NCBI RefSeq assembly: GCF_900188445.1 | Contig: NZ_FZOR01000017.1 | Span: 62,001 to 126,000 of the forward strand | Source: Actinomadura meyerae | GTDB taxonomy: Bacteria; Actinomycetota; Actinomycetes; Streptosporangiales; Streptosporangiaceae | Reading direction: 5' to 3' | DNA: 64,000 bases | Shown: positions 35,525-43,920 of the stretch, in pieces | Numbering within the stretch: position 1 is the stretch's first letter | Layout: each line of letters starts with the position of its first letter | Notes under the pieces: model-generated | Database searches by the model: none | Seen by the model: only the letters and a program-made list of their open reading frames with translations | Told to the model about the DNA's origin: nothing | Position numbers and translations under genes: made by a program

Positions 35525-36567
35525 TGGCCAGGACGCGCACCATCGCACTGGGCGCGGCGGGCGTGGTCGTCGTCGGCGGCGCCGGCCTCGCGACCGCCGG
35601 GCTGGGCGGCGGCGAGGGCCCGGCCGCCGTCCGCGGCGCCCTGCCGCCCGCGACGGCGCCGGTCGAGCGGACGACCCTCGTCGAGACCGAGGAGGTCGAC
35701 GGCACGCTCGGCTACGGGGACGCCCGCACGGTGTCCGCCTCCGGCGGCGGCGTCGTCACCTGGCTGCCCGGCAGCGGGTCGGTGATCTCCCGCGGGCGGC
35801 CGGTGTACCGGGTCGACGACAGGCCGGTGCCGCTGCTGTACGGCAGGCTGCCGATCTACCGGACGCTGTCCACCGGGACGAAGGGCGCCGACGTCCTGCA
35901 GTTCGAACGGAACCTGCGGGCCCTCGGCTACACCGGGTTCACCGTCGACAAGACCTACGGCGCCGCGACGGCCGCGGCCGTGAAGCGCTGGCAGGAAGCC
36001 CTCGGCGTCGCGGAGACCGGCACGGTCCGGCCGGGGTCGGCGGTCGTCGCCCCCGGCCGGATCCGGGTGTCGGCGCGCAAGGCGGGCGTCGGCGACCGGC
36101 TCGGGGGCCCGGTCCTCGCCTACACCGGCACCACCCGCGTCGTCACCGTCGACCTCGACGTCAAGTACCGGCGGCTCGCCCGCGAGGGGGCCGCGGTGGA
36201 GGTCGAGCTGCCGTCCGGGGACACCGTCAAGGGCCGGATCGCCGCGGTCGGGAAGGTCGCCCGGGAGGGCGAGAGGGACAAGCCGGCCACCATCGAGGTG
36301 GAGGTCTCCCTCGGCTCCCAGAAGTCGCTCGGTTCCTACGACCAGGCGCCCGTGGAGGTCCGCCTCACCGCGAACCGGCACCGCGGCGTGCTCGCCGTCC
36401 CGGTCGGCGCGCTGCTCGCCCGCGGCGATGGCGGGTACGCCGTCCAGGTCGTCGACGGCGGGCGGGTCCGCACGGTGCCCGTCGAGACGGGAGTGTTCAC
36501 TGGCGGGCGCGTCGAGATCTCCGGGTCCGGCGTGGCCGAGGGCATGAAGGTCGGGGTGCCGTCATGA
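35524..36567 (+). CDS. MacA-like periplasmic adaptor with peptidoglycan-binding domain
   Basis: 347 residues. An N-terminal membrane helix (IALGAAGVVVVGGAGLATAG) anchors it; a lipoyl/barrel-sandwich half follows (residues about 55-85), then a PG_binding_1 domain (LSTGTKGADVLQFERNLRAL and KTYGAATAAAVKRWQEALG, about 119-165), then the second lipoyl half and a beta-barrel region. Insertion of a peptidoglycan-binding module into an HlyD/MacA adaptor is typical of Gram-positive export systems. GTG 35524 overlaps the upstream stop (TAGTG), and the stop overlaps the ABC gene by ATGA. Confidence 0.85.
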   Translation: MARTRTIALGAAGVVVVGGAGLATAGLGGGEGPAAVRGALPPATAPVERTTLVETEEVDGTLGYGDARTVSASGGGVVTWLPGSGSVISRGRPVYRVDDRPVPLLYGRLPIYRTLSTGTKGADVLQFERNLRALGYTGFTVDKTYGAATAAAVKRWQEALGVAETGTVRPGSAVVAPGRIRVSARKAGVGDRLGGPVLAYTGTTRVVTVDLDVKYRRLAREGAAVEVELPSGDTVKGRIAAVGKVAREGERDKPATIEVEVSLGSQKSLGSYDQAPVEVRLTANRHRGVLAVPVGALLARGDGGYAVQVVDGGRVRTVPVETGVFTGGRVEISGSGVAEGMKVGVPS

Positions 36568-37253
36568 CGCCGGTCGTGGAGCTGCGCGAGGTCACCAAGA
36601 CCTACCCCGGCGGGGTGACCGCCCTGGACGGGGTGTCGCTGGCCGTCGCGGAGGGGGAGCTGGTCGCGATCGTCGGGCCGTCGGGGTCCGGGAAGTCGAC
36701 GATGCTGCACCTGCTCGGCACGCTCGACCGACCGAGCGCCGGCACCGTCCTCGTCGAGGGCACCGACGTCTCGCGGCTGCCGGACCGGCGGCTGTCGGCG
36801 CTGCGCGCCCGGCGCGTCGGGTTCGTCTTCCAGCAGTTCCACCTCGCGGCGGGGGTGAGCGCCCTCGACAACGTCGCCGACGGGCTGCTGTACGCGGGCG
36901 TGCCGCTCGCGCAGCGGCGCCGCCGGGCCCGGCGCGCGCTGGAGCGCGTCGGCCTCGGGCACCGGCTCGGACACCGGCCGCACCAGCTGTCGGGCGGGGA
37001 GCGGCAGCGGGTCGCGATCGCCCGCGCGGTCGTCGGCGAGCCGGCGCTGCTGCTGGCGGACGAGCCGACCGGCGCGCTGGACTCCGCGTCCGGCGCGGGC
37101 GTGCTGGACCTGCTGCGCGAGCTGTCCGCGGGCGGGACGACCGTCGTACTGATCACGCACGACCGGGACATCGCCGCGCTGCTGCCCCGCCAGGTGCGGA
37201 TGCGCGACGGCCGGATCGTCCGCGACGGGGTACGGGCGGAGGCGGCGACATGA
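36564..37253 (+). CDS. MacB/LolD-type ABC transporter ATP-binding protein
   Basis: 229 residues. Walker A GPSGSGKSTMLHLLG, Q-loop FVFQQFHL, signature LSGGERQRVAIARA, Walker B LLLADEPTGALD and the switch His in LITHD are all intact. It powers the permease encoded next, with the adaptor and lipoprotein upstream; substrates of such systems are peptides, antibiotics or lipids. Four-base overlaps join it to both neighbours. Confidence 0.93.
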   Translation: MTPVVELREVTKTYPGGVTALDGVSLAVAEGELVAIVGPSGSGKSTMLHLLGTLDRPSAGTVLVEGTDVSRLPDRRLSALRARRVGFVFQQFHLAAGVSALDNVADGLLYAGVPLAQRRRRARRALERVGLGHRLGHRPHQLSGGERQRVAIARAVVGEPALLLADEPTGALDSASGAGVLDLLRELSAGGTTVVLITHDRDIAALLPRQVRMRDGRIVRDGVRAEAAT

Positions 37254-38452
37254 CCCGGGGCGACGGCGACGCGCCCGCCCGGCTCGGCCCGCGGGACGCG
37301 CTGCGCGTCGGCGCCGCCGGCCTGCGGTCCCGGCCGCTGCGGGTGTTCCTGTCCGCGCTGGGCATCGCGATCGGCATCGCCGCGATGATCGGGGTGGTCG
37401 GCATCTCGACCTCCAGCCGCGCCCAGCTCCAGGCCACCCTCGACCGGCTCGGCACCAACCTGCTCACGGCCGAGCCCGGCCGGGACTTCTTCGGCGGGGC
37501 GGCGCAGCTGCCCGAGCAGTCCGTCGGGATGGTGGGGCGCATGCCGGACGTCGAGTCGGCGTCCGCGACGGCGACGCTGCAGGACGCCAACGTCTACCGC
37601 AACGACCGCATCCCGGAGGGGGAGAGCGGCGGGATCAGCGTCCGCGCGGCCCGGCTCGACCTGCCGGGGACCGTGGGCCTGGCGATGGACTCGGGCACCT
37701 GGCTCAACGCCGGCACGGCCCGGTACCCGGCCGTGGTGCTCGGCGCGGAGGCGGCCGACCGGCTCGGCATCGCGGGACCGGGCGCGCAGGTGTGGCTCGG
37801 CTCGCAGTGGTTCACCGTCGTCGGCGTCCTGCGGCCGAACCAGCTCGCCCCCGAGCTGGACTCCGCCGCGCTCGTCGGCTGGGAGGCCGCCAGCGCCCGG
37901 CTCGGCTTCGACGGCCACCCCACGACCCTTTACACCCGGGCCCGGGAGGACGCGGTGGAGAAGGTGCGCGGGCTGCTCGCCGCCACCGCGAACCCGGAGG
38001 CGCCCACCGAGGTCGAGGTCAGCCGCCCGTCCGACGCGCTGGCCGCGCGGGCCGCCACCGACGAGGCGTTCACCGGGCTGCTGCTCGGGCTCGGCGGCGT
38101 GGCGCTGCTGGTCGGCGGCGTCGGGGTCGCCAACACGATGGTGATCTCGGTGCTGGAGCGCCGCGCGGAGATCGGGCTGCGCCGCGCCCTCGGCGCGACC
38201 CGCGGGCAGATCCGGCTGCAGTTCCTCACCGAGTCGCAGCTCCTCGCCGCGCTCGGCGGGGTCGGCGGCGTGGCCATCGGCACCGCCGTCACCGCGGTGT
38301 TCGCGGTGTCGCAGGGGTGGCCGACCGTCGTCCCGGCGTGGGCGATGGCGGGCGGCGTCCTCGCCACGCTGCTCATCGGCGCGGTCGCGGGCCTGTACCC
38401 GGCCGTCCGGGCGGCCCGCCTCGCACCCACCGAGGCGCTGGCGGCCCCCTGA
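37250..38452 (+). CDS. MacB-type ABC transporter permease
   Basis: 400 residues. One N-terminal helix (LRVFLSALGIAIGIAAMIGV), a large extracytoplasmic MacB_PCD domain (about 60-255) and three C-terminal helices of the FtsX family (LLGLGGVALLVGGVGVANTM; GGVGGVAIGTAVTAVFAVSQ; LIGAVAGLYPAVRAARL). ERRAEIGLRRALGATRGQIR is the family coupling motif. It ends the four-gene operon; a perfect hairpin follows. Confidence 0.92.
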   Translation: MTRGDGDAPARLGPRDALRVGAAGLRSRPLRVFLSALGIAIGIAAMIGVVGISTSSRAQLQATLDRLGTNLLTAEPGRDFFGGAAQLPEQSVGMVGRMPDVESASATATLQDANVYRNDRIPEGESGGISVRAARLDLPGTVGLAMDSGTWLNAGTARYPAVVLGAEAADRLGIAGPGAQVWLGSQWFTVVGVLRPNQLAPELDSAALVGWEAASARLGFDGHPTTLYTRAREDAVEKVRGLLAATANPEAPTEVEVSRPSDALAARAATDEAFTGLLLGLGGVALLVGGVGVANTMVISVLERRAEIGLRRALGATRGQIRLQFLTESQLLAALGGVGGVAIGTAVTAVFAVSQGWPTVVPAWAMAGGVLATLLIGAVAGLYPAVRAARLAPTEALAAP

Positions 38453-38473
38453 CCGGGGCGGGAGCGGAACGGC

Positions 38474-38508
38474 GGAAGCCCGCCCCCGGGGCGGCGGGGC
38501 GGGCTTCC
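38474..38508. terminator. Bidirectional terminator between permease gene and xylA
   Basis: GGAAGCCCGCCCC (38474-38486) and GGGGCGGGCTTCC (38496-38508) pair perfectly around a 9-base loop, between two convergent operons. Confidence 0.8.
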
Positions 38509-38519
38509 GGGCGGGCGCG

Positions 38520-39680
38520 TCAGGAGCGCACGCCGTAGAGGTGCTCCAGGGCGAGCTGGTCCAGCAGCTCGAACGCGGTGCGGCGGGCGCCGAGGGCCTC
38601 GGCGTCGGCGGTGGCGGCGCGGACGGAGCGCCAGTCCTCGCCCTCGGCGAGGGTGGGCTGCGCGAGCTCCTCCACCTTGGCCTGGCGCAGCGCGTCCTGG
38701 ACATCGGGGTCGGCGCGGAACGCGCGGACCTTCTCCCGCAGGATCAGCCAGTTGCGCATGCACGCCGCCGCCGACTCCCACACGCCCTCGTCGTCCTCGG
38801 TGCGCGGCGGCTTGAAGTCGAAGTGGATCGGGCCGCTGTAGTCGCTGTTCTCGATGAGGTCGACGACCCAGAACGCGCCGCGCGCGTTGCCGGCGCCGAA
38901 GCGCAGGTCCTGGTCGTAGCGGGGGCCGTGCTGCCCGTTCAGGTCGATGTGGAACAGCTTGCCCTGCCACAGCGCCTGGGCGAGGCCGTGCGCGTAGTTG
39001 AGCCCGGCCATCTCCTCGTGCCCGACCTCGGGGTTCAGGCCGACGTTGTCGGGGCGCTCCAGCGTCTGGATGAACGCCAGCGCGTGCCCGATGGTGGGCA
39101 GCAGGATGTCGCCGCGCGGCTCGTTCGGCTTCGGCTCGATCGCGAACCGCAGGTCGTAGCCCTGGTCGGCGACGTAGGCGCCGAGGACGTCGAACGCCTC
39201 CTTGTAGCGGTCCAGCGCGGCCCGGACGTCCTTGGCGGCGCCGGACTCGGCGCCCTCGCGCCCGCCCCAGCACACGTAGGTCTTCGCGCCGAGCTCGGCG
39301 GCGAGGTCGAGGTTGTCCATGACCTTGCGGAGCGCGAACCGGCGGACGTCGCGGTCGTTGGCGGTGAACGCGCCGTCCTTGAAGACCGGGTGCCCGAACA
39401 GGTTGGTGGTGGCGGTGGTGACCACGAGGCCGGTCTCGTCGAGGGCCTTGCGGAACGCGGCGATCCGCTCCTGCCGCTCGCCGGGCGAGGCGTCGAAGTC
39501 GAACACGTCGTTGTCGTGGAAGTTGACGCCGTAGGCGCCGATCTCGGCGAGCTTGCGGACGGCGCGCTCGGCCGGCATCGCGGGGCGGGTGCCGGGCCCG
39601 AACACGTCGGCGCCCTGCCAGCCGACCGTCCAGATGCCGAACGAGAACCGGTCCTCGGGCGTGGGCGTGTAGTCGCTCAT
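38520..39680 (-). CDS. xylA: Xylose isomerase
   Basis: 386 residues, the actinomycete size class. FSFGIWTVGWQGADVFG starts the barrel; VNFHDNDVFDFD holds the catalytic His, YVCWGGREGAE the Trp, AIEPKPNEPRGDIL the metal-binding Glu and the lysine, and HIDLNGQHGPRYDQDLRFG the second metal site. It converts D-xylose to D-xylulose in the cytoplasm. GAGGAGGAACC before ATG 39680 is a strong ribosome site. It is the second gene of a xylB-xylA operon facing a ROK repressor. Confidence 0.97.
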   Translation of the reverse strand: MSDYTPTPEDRFSFGIWTVGWQGADVFGPGTRPAMPAERAVRKLAEIGAYGVNFHDNDVFDFDASPGERQERIAAFRKALDETGLVVTTATTNLFGHPVFKDGAFTANDRDVRRFALRKVMDNLDLAAELGAKTYVCWGGREGAESGAAKDVRAALDRYKEAFDVLGAYVADQGYDLRFAIEPKPNEPRGDILLPTIGHALAFIQTLERPDNVGLNPEVGHEEMAGLNYAHGLAQALWQGKLFHIDLNGQHGPRYDQDLRFGAGNARGAFWVVDLIENSDYSGPIHFDFKPPRTEDDEGVWESAAACMRNWLILREKVRAFRADPDVQDALRQAKVEELAQPTLAEGEDWRSVRAATADAEALGARRTAFELLDQLALEHLYGVRS

Positions 39681-39691
39681 GGGGTTCCTCC

Positions 39692-41074
39692 TCAGATTTC
39701 CGGGGCGGAGTCGCGCAGCGCCGCGTAGCGCTCCCGGACCTCCGCCTCGGTGCGGTCGCTGGTGTGCTCGGTGGCTGGCGCCGCCGGCCAGTCGGGCGGC
39801 TCCGCCGTCCCGGCGAGCGCCCACGCCGCCTGGCGGGCGGCGCCGAGCGCGACGTACTCGGCCGGCTCGGGCACCGTCACCGGCGTCCCGAGGATCGCCG
39901 GGGCCAGCTCGCGGACGGCGGCGGACCGGGCGCCGCCGCCGATCAGCAGCGTGCGGCGGGGCCGGACGCCCTGCGCGGCCAGGTGGTCGACGGCGTCGGC
40001 GAGCGAGCACAGCAGCGCCTCGACCGCGGCCCGCGCCAGGTTCTCCCGCGTCGCGTTGGACGTGGTCAGCCCCGCGAGGACGCCGGTCGCGTCCGGGCGG
40101 TCGGGGGTGCGCTCGCCGTCCAGGTACGGCAGCAGGGTCAGGCCGCCGGCGCCGGGCTCGGCGGCGAGCGCGAGCGCGGACAGCTCGTCGAGCGCGGCGC
40201 CGGTCAGCGCGGCGGCGGCGGTCAGGATCCGGGCGGCGTTCAGCGTGCAGACCAGCGGCAGGAACCGGCCGGTCGCGTCGGCGAACCCGGCGACCAGGCC
40301 GGAGGGGTCGGCGGCGGGCGCGTCCGCGACCGCGAACGCCGTCCCGGACGTGCCGATCGAGACCACCACGTCACCGGGCCGCAGCCCGAGGCCGAGCGCG
40401 GCGGCCATGTTGTCGCCGGTCCCGGCGCCGAGCGCGGCGCCCCAGGCGGTCTCGCCGACCGCCTCGCCGGGGGCGGCGACGCGCGGCGTCCGCGCGTCGC
40501 GGCCGAGCGCGGCGCGCAGCAGGTCGGGCAGGTACGCGCCGGTCGCGGGGGACCAGTAGCCGGTGCCGGACGCGTCGCCCCGGTCGGTGACCGGCTCGGC
40601 GGCGCCGAGCCGCATGGTCAGCCAGTCGTGCGGGAGCATGACCTGCTCGGTGCGGCGCGCGTTCTCCGGCTCGTGCTCGGCCATCCAGCGCAGCTTGGTG
40701 ACGGTGAAGGAGGCGAGCGGCACGCTGCCGGTCCGCTTCGCCCACGTCTCGGGGCCGCCGAGCCCGGCGACGAGCGCGCGGGCCTGCGGTGCCGAGCGCG
40801 TGTCGTTCCACAGCAGCGCGGGCCGCACCACCTCGCCGGCGCCGTTGAGCGCGACCATGCCGTGCTGCTGGGCGCCGACGGCGACCGCGTCCGCCCGCTC
40901 CAGCAGCTCCCGGACCTGGGAGAGCGCGCTCCACCAGTGGTCCGGGTGGCATTCGGTGCCGTCGGGATGCGGCGCGGACGCCTGCGCGACCACGGTCCCG
41001 TCCCCGGCGCGGCACAGGACGGCCTTGGTCGACTGGGTGGAGGAGTCGACGCCCGCGACCAGTGTCTCGGCCAT
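39692..41074 (-). CDS. xylB: Xylulokinase
   Basis: 460 residues, FGGY family. GVDSSTQSTKAVLCRAGDG is the phosphate-1 motif, VGAQQHGMVALNGAG and WNDTRSAPQARAL bind the sugar, GDNMAAALGLGLRPGDVVVS includes the catalytic Asp, and LLIGGGARSAAVRELAPAIL the adenosine site. It phosphorylates D-xylulose for the pentose phosphate pathway. First gene of the xylBA operon; only 11 bases separate it from xylA. Confidence 0.96.
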   Translation of the reverse strand: MAETLVAGVDSSTQSTKAVLCRAGDGTVVAQASAPHPDGTECHPDHWWSALSQVRELLERADAVAVGAQQHGMVALNGAGEVVRPALLWNDTRSAPQARALVAGLGGPETWAKRTGSVPLASFTVTKLRWMAEHEPENARRTEQVMLPHDWLTMRLGAAEPVTDRGDASGTGYWSPATGAYLPDLLRAALGRDARTPRVAAPGEAVGETAWGAALGAGTGDNMAAALGLGLRPGDVVVSIGTSGTAFAVADAPAADPSGLVAGFADATGRFLPLVCTLNAARILTAAAALTGAALDELSALALAAEPGAGGLTLLPYLDGERTPDRPDATGVLAGLTTSNATRENLARAAVEALLCSLADAVDHLAAQGVRPRRTLLIGGGARSAAVRELAPAILGTPVTVPEPAEYVALGAARQAAWALAGTAEPPDWPAAPATEHTSDRTEAEVRERYAALRDSAPEI

Positions 41075-41163
41075 CCCGCCCCCTTTCGTAAAGAGCTTGG
41101 ACTAATTAACGTAGCAGAGGGCCGAGGCCGTGCCCATAGCCGCGCTGCATTTAGGGTTCATTC
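41075..41163. promoter_or_regulatory. xylB/xylR divergent control region
   Basis: The 89 bases between the divergent starts include an AT-rich core (GGACTAATTAACGTAG, 41099-41114) quite unlike its surroundings, a probable site for the ROK repressor. I could not define exact half-sites. Confidence 0.45.
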
Positions 41164-42369
41164 ATGACAAAGTCCGCGAACGCCCCCGTCCGGCACGCGA
41201 CGATGCGCGAGCGGAACCTCGCCGTCGTCTTGGACCGGGTGGCCCGGCACCAGCCCGTGACGAGGGCGCGGCTCGCCGAGCTGACCGGCTTCACCAAGAC
41301 GACCGTCTCCAACCTCGTCGCCCTGCTGGAGGGAGCCGGGCTGGTGCGCGACGGCGCGCCCGTCCACGAGGGGGAGCGCGGGCGGCCCGGCGTGGGCGTC
41401 TCCCTGCACGGCGACGGCGCCGCCGGGCTCGGCCTCGAGGTCAACGTCGACTACCTCGCCGCCTGCGTCCTCGACCTCGCCAAGCAGGTCCGGTACCGGC
41501 ACGTGGTCAGCGCCGACAACCGCGGCCGCGAGCCCGGCGACGTCCTCGCGGCGCTGTCCGCGCTCGCCGCCGAGGCGGTCGCGGCCGCCGCCGGGCAGGG
41601 CCTCGCGGTCGCCGGCGCCGCGGTCGCGCTGCCCGGCCTGCTCGACCGCGAGAACGGCGTGGTCCGGCACGCCCCGAACCTCGGCTGGACCGACGTCCCG
41701 GTCACCGGCGCCCCCGGTGTCGCCGCGCCGCTGCCCGCCGAGTACGACAACGAGGCCAACCTCGCCGCCCTCGGCGAGCTGTGGTTCGGCGGCGGCGCCC
41801 GGTTCGGCGACTACGTGCACGTCTCCGGCGAGATCGGGATCGGCGCCGGCATCGTCGTGGACGGGCGCGTGTTCCGCGGCGCGCACGGCTTCGCCGGGGA
41901 GCTCGGCCACCTCATCGCCGAACCGGACGGCCCGCCCTGCTCCTGCGGCGGGCGCGGCTGCCTGGAGCAGGTCGCCGGGCAGGAGGCGATACTGCGCGCG
42001 GCCGGCCTGCCGGCGACGCGCCCCGCCGGCGGCCCCGGGGGCTCGGTCGGCCGGCTCGTCGAACGGCTGGAGGCGGGCGACCCCGCCGCCCTGGGCGCGG
42101 TGGCGCGGGCCGGGCGGGCGCTCGGCGGCGCGCTCGCCTCCGTCGTCAACCTGATCGACCCGGACACCATCGTCCTCGGCGGCGTGTTCTCCCCGCTGGC
42201 CGACTGGGTGCGGCCCCCGCTGCGGGACGTCCTCGCGGGCGGCTCGGGATCGCTGCGGCGGGGCGTCCCGCCGGTCGAGGTGTCCGGCCTCGCCGAGGGC
42301 GCCGCCGTCCTCGGCGCGGCCGGCCTCGTGGTGGAACGCGTGATCGCCGACCCGGCGCTGCTGCTCTAG
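41164..42369 (+). CDS. ROK-family repressor, XylR-like
   Basis: 401 residues. Winged HTH at the N-terminus (RLAELTGFTKTTVSNLVALL), then a ROK sugar-binding domain: VNVDYLAACVLDLAKQV, EIGIGAGIVVDGRVFRGAHG and the zinc motif CSCGGRGCLEQVAG. Divergent from xylBA, so repression relieved by xylose or xylulose is the likely role; the ligand is inferred from position. ATG 41164. It converges with the GH43 gene. Confidence 0.88.
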   Translation: MTKSANAPVRHATMRERNLAVVLDRVARHQPVTRARLAELTGFTKTTVSNLVALLEGAGLVRDGAPVHEGERGRPGVGVSLHGDGAAGLGLEVNVDYLAACVLDLAKQVRYRHVVSADNRGREPGDVLAALSALAAEAVAAAAGQGLAVAGAAVALPGLLDRENGVVRHAPNLGWTDVPVTGAPGVAAPLPAEYDNEANLAALGELWFGGGARFGDYVHVSGEIGIGAGIVVDGRVFRGAHGFAGELGHLIAEPDGPPCSCGGRGCLEQVAGQEAILRAAGLPATRPAGGPGGSVGRLVERLEAGDPAALGAVARAGRALGGALASVVNLIDPDTIVLGGVFSPLADWVRPPLRDVLAGGSGSLRRGVPPVEVSGLAEGAAVLGAAGLVVERVIADPALLL

Positions 42370-42391
42370 AACGCCCCCGCCGCCCTAGAGC
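42363..42391. terminator. Short inverted repeat spanning two convergent stops
   Basis: GCTCTAG (42363-42369) and CTAGAGC (42385-42391): the left arm carries the end of the ROK gene and the right arm the end of the GH43 gene. Weak, but symmetrical. Confidence 0.4.
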
Positions 42392-43920
42392 GATCCCTGG
42401 AGCGGGGTGTACTCGAACCAGGCGAAATCGGCGTGGTTCGCGCTCGCCCGCCCGTGGGAGGTGGCGTAGAGGCCGACCAGGGCGCCGGTGAAACCGCCCG
42501 CGACCTGGCTCGTCAGGATGTCGCCGTCCACGGGGTCGCCGAGCGGCGTCCAGACGCCCGGCTCCGCACTGAAGGACGCCCGGTACCAGCGCCCGTGGGC
42601 CTCGAAGCCGAGCCCGACCCGTCCGGGGGCGGGCGGCGCCTTGGCCAGCACCGTCTCGACGCCCTGCTCCCGCTTCACCAGCAGCACGCCCTCGGCCGCC
42701 GACACCAGCAGGACGTGGAAGTCGTTGTTCTGGACGAGCGCGAGCCCCGCCCACTCCTCGTCCGCCGGGGTGAAGTCCAGCGCGGTGAAGGCGGCGAAGT
42801 CGTGGTGCTGCTGGCGGCGGCCGACGAACGACGGGTTGGCGACGTCCGCCAGGCTCTCCGGCCGGACGCGCATCCGCAGGTGCCCCGGCCGCTCGGCCAG
42901 GCTCCACCACCGCTCCCGCGGCGGCCGCAGCATGGTCCACTCCGGGCCGAGCTCCGGGCCGTCGAACGCCCCGGCCCGCGGCACCGCCGGCCACGGGTGC
43001 GGCGGCAGCGACGGCACCGGATGGCTCGGCTCGACCCGCCCGCCGGTGACCGGCCAGCCGTCCTCCCAGGCGAGCGGCGCCAGGAAGGTCTCGCGCCCGA
43101 GGACGCACCGGTCGCCGCCGTGCGGGCGCATCGCCAGCAGGACCATCCACCATTCGCCCTCGGGCGTCTCCACCAGGTCGGCGTGCCCGGTGCCGACGAT
43201 GGGGTGCGCGGTGCCGAAGTTCCGGTGCGTCAGCACCGGATTGCGCGGGCTGCCCTCGTACGGGCCGGTCACGGCGTCGGCGCGCGCGATCATGACGGCG
43301 TGGTCGAGCGCCGTGCCGCCCTCCGCGGTGAGCAGGTAGTACCGCCCGCCGATCTTGTAGAGGTGGGAGCCCTCCGACCAGATCGACCCCTTCACCGCGC
43401 CGTCCCAGATCACGTGCTCGGGCCCGGTCAGCGCCAGGGACGCCGGGTCGAACTCGCGCAGCCAGATCTCGGTGTGCCCCTCGTACCGGCCGGTGAGCCG
43501 GGTGCCGGTGCACCAGGCGCGGCCGTCGTCGTCGAAGAACAGGGACGGGTCGATGCCCGCGCCGTCCAGCCGGTGCGCATCCGACCACGGGCCCGCCGGG
43601 TCGGACGCCGTCATCACGAAGTGCCCGGACCACTCGGTCCCGTCCACGAGGGTGCACACCAGGTAGAAGGTGCCGTCGTGGTGCCGCAGGGTCGGCGCGT
43701 ACAGCCCGCCGGACGCGGGCACCCCGTCCAGCGGCAGCTGGTCGGGCCGGTCCAGCGCGTGGCCGGCGGGCCGCCAGTGCACCAGGTCGCGGCTGTGGAA
43801 CACCGGCAGCCCGGGGAACCACTCGAACGTGGACGTCACGAGGTAGAAGTCGTCGCCCACCCGGCAGATCGACGGGTCGGGGTGGCAGCCCGGCAGCACC
43901 GGGTTTTCGAACCGGGTCAT
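42385..43920 (-). CDS. GH43 beta-xylosidase / arabinofuranosidase, cytoplasmic
   Basis: 511 residues, no signal peptide. Five-bladed catalytic domain: FENPVLPGCHPDPSICRVGD places the general base Asp15, GAGIDPSLFFDDDGRAW the pKa-modulating Asp, and GSIWSEGSHLYKIGG the general acid Glu. A C-terminal beta-sandwich (about 325-511, FDGPELGPEWTMLRPPRERW onward) marks the GH43 subfamily with an extra concanavalin-like domain. It would release xylose from imported xylo-oligosaccharides. Last gene of the lacI-GH3-GH43 operon; its ATG overlaps the GH3 stop (ATGA). Confidence 0.92.
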   Translation of the reverse strand: MTRFENPVLPGCHPDPSICRVGDDFYLVTSTFEWFPGLPVFHSRDLVHWRPAGHALDRPDQLPLDGVPASGGLYAPTLRHHDGTFYLVCTLVDGTEWSGHFVMTASDPAGPWSDAHRLDGAGIDPSLFFDDDGRAWCTGTRLTGRYEGHTEIWLREFDPASLALTGPEHVIWDGAVKGSIWSEGSHLYKIGGRYYLLTAEGGTALDHAVMIARADAVTGPYEGSPRNPVLTHRNFGTAHPIVGTGHADLVETPEGEWWMVLLAMRPHGGDRCVLGRETFLAPLAWEDGWPVTGGRVEPSHPVPSLPPHPWPAVPRAGAFDGPELGPEWTMLRPPRERWWSLAERPGHLRMRVRPESLADVANPSFVGRRQQHHDFAAFTALDFTPADEEWAGLALVQNNDFHVLLVSAAEGVLLVKREQGVETVLAKAPPAPGRVGLGFEAHGRWYRASFSAEPGVWTPLGDPVDGDILTSQVAGGFTGALVGLYATSHGRASANHADFAWFEYTPLQGSL

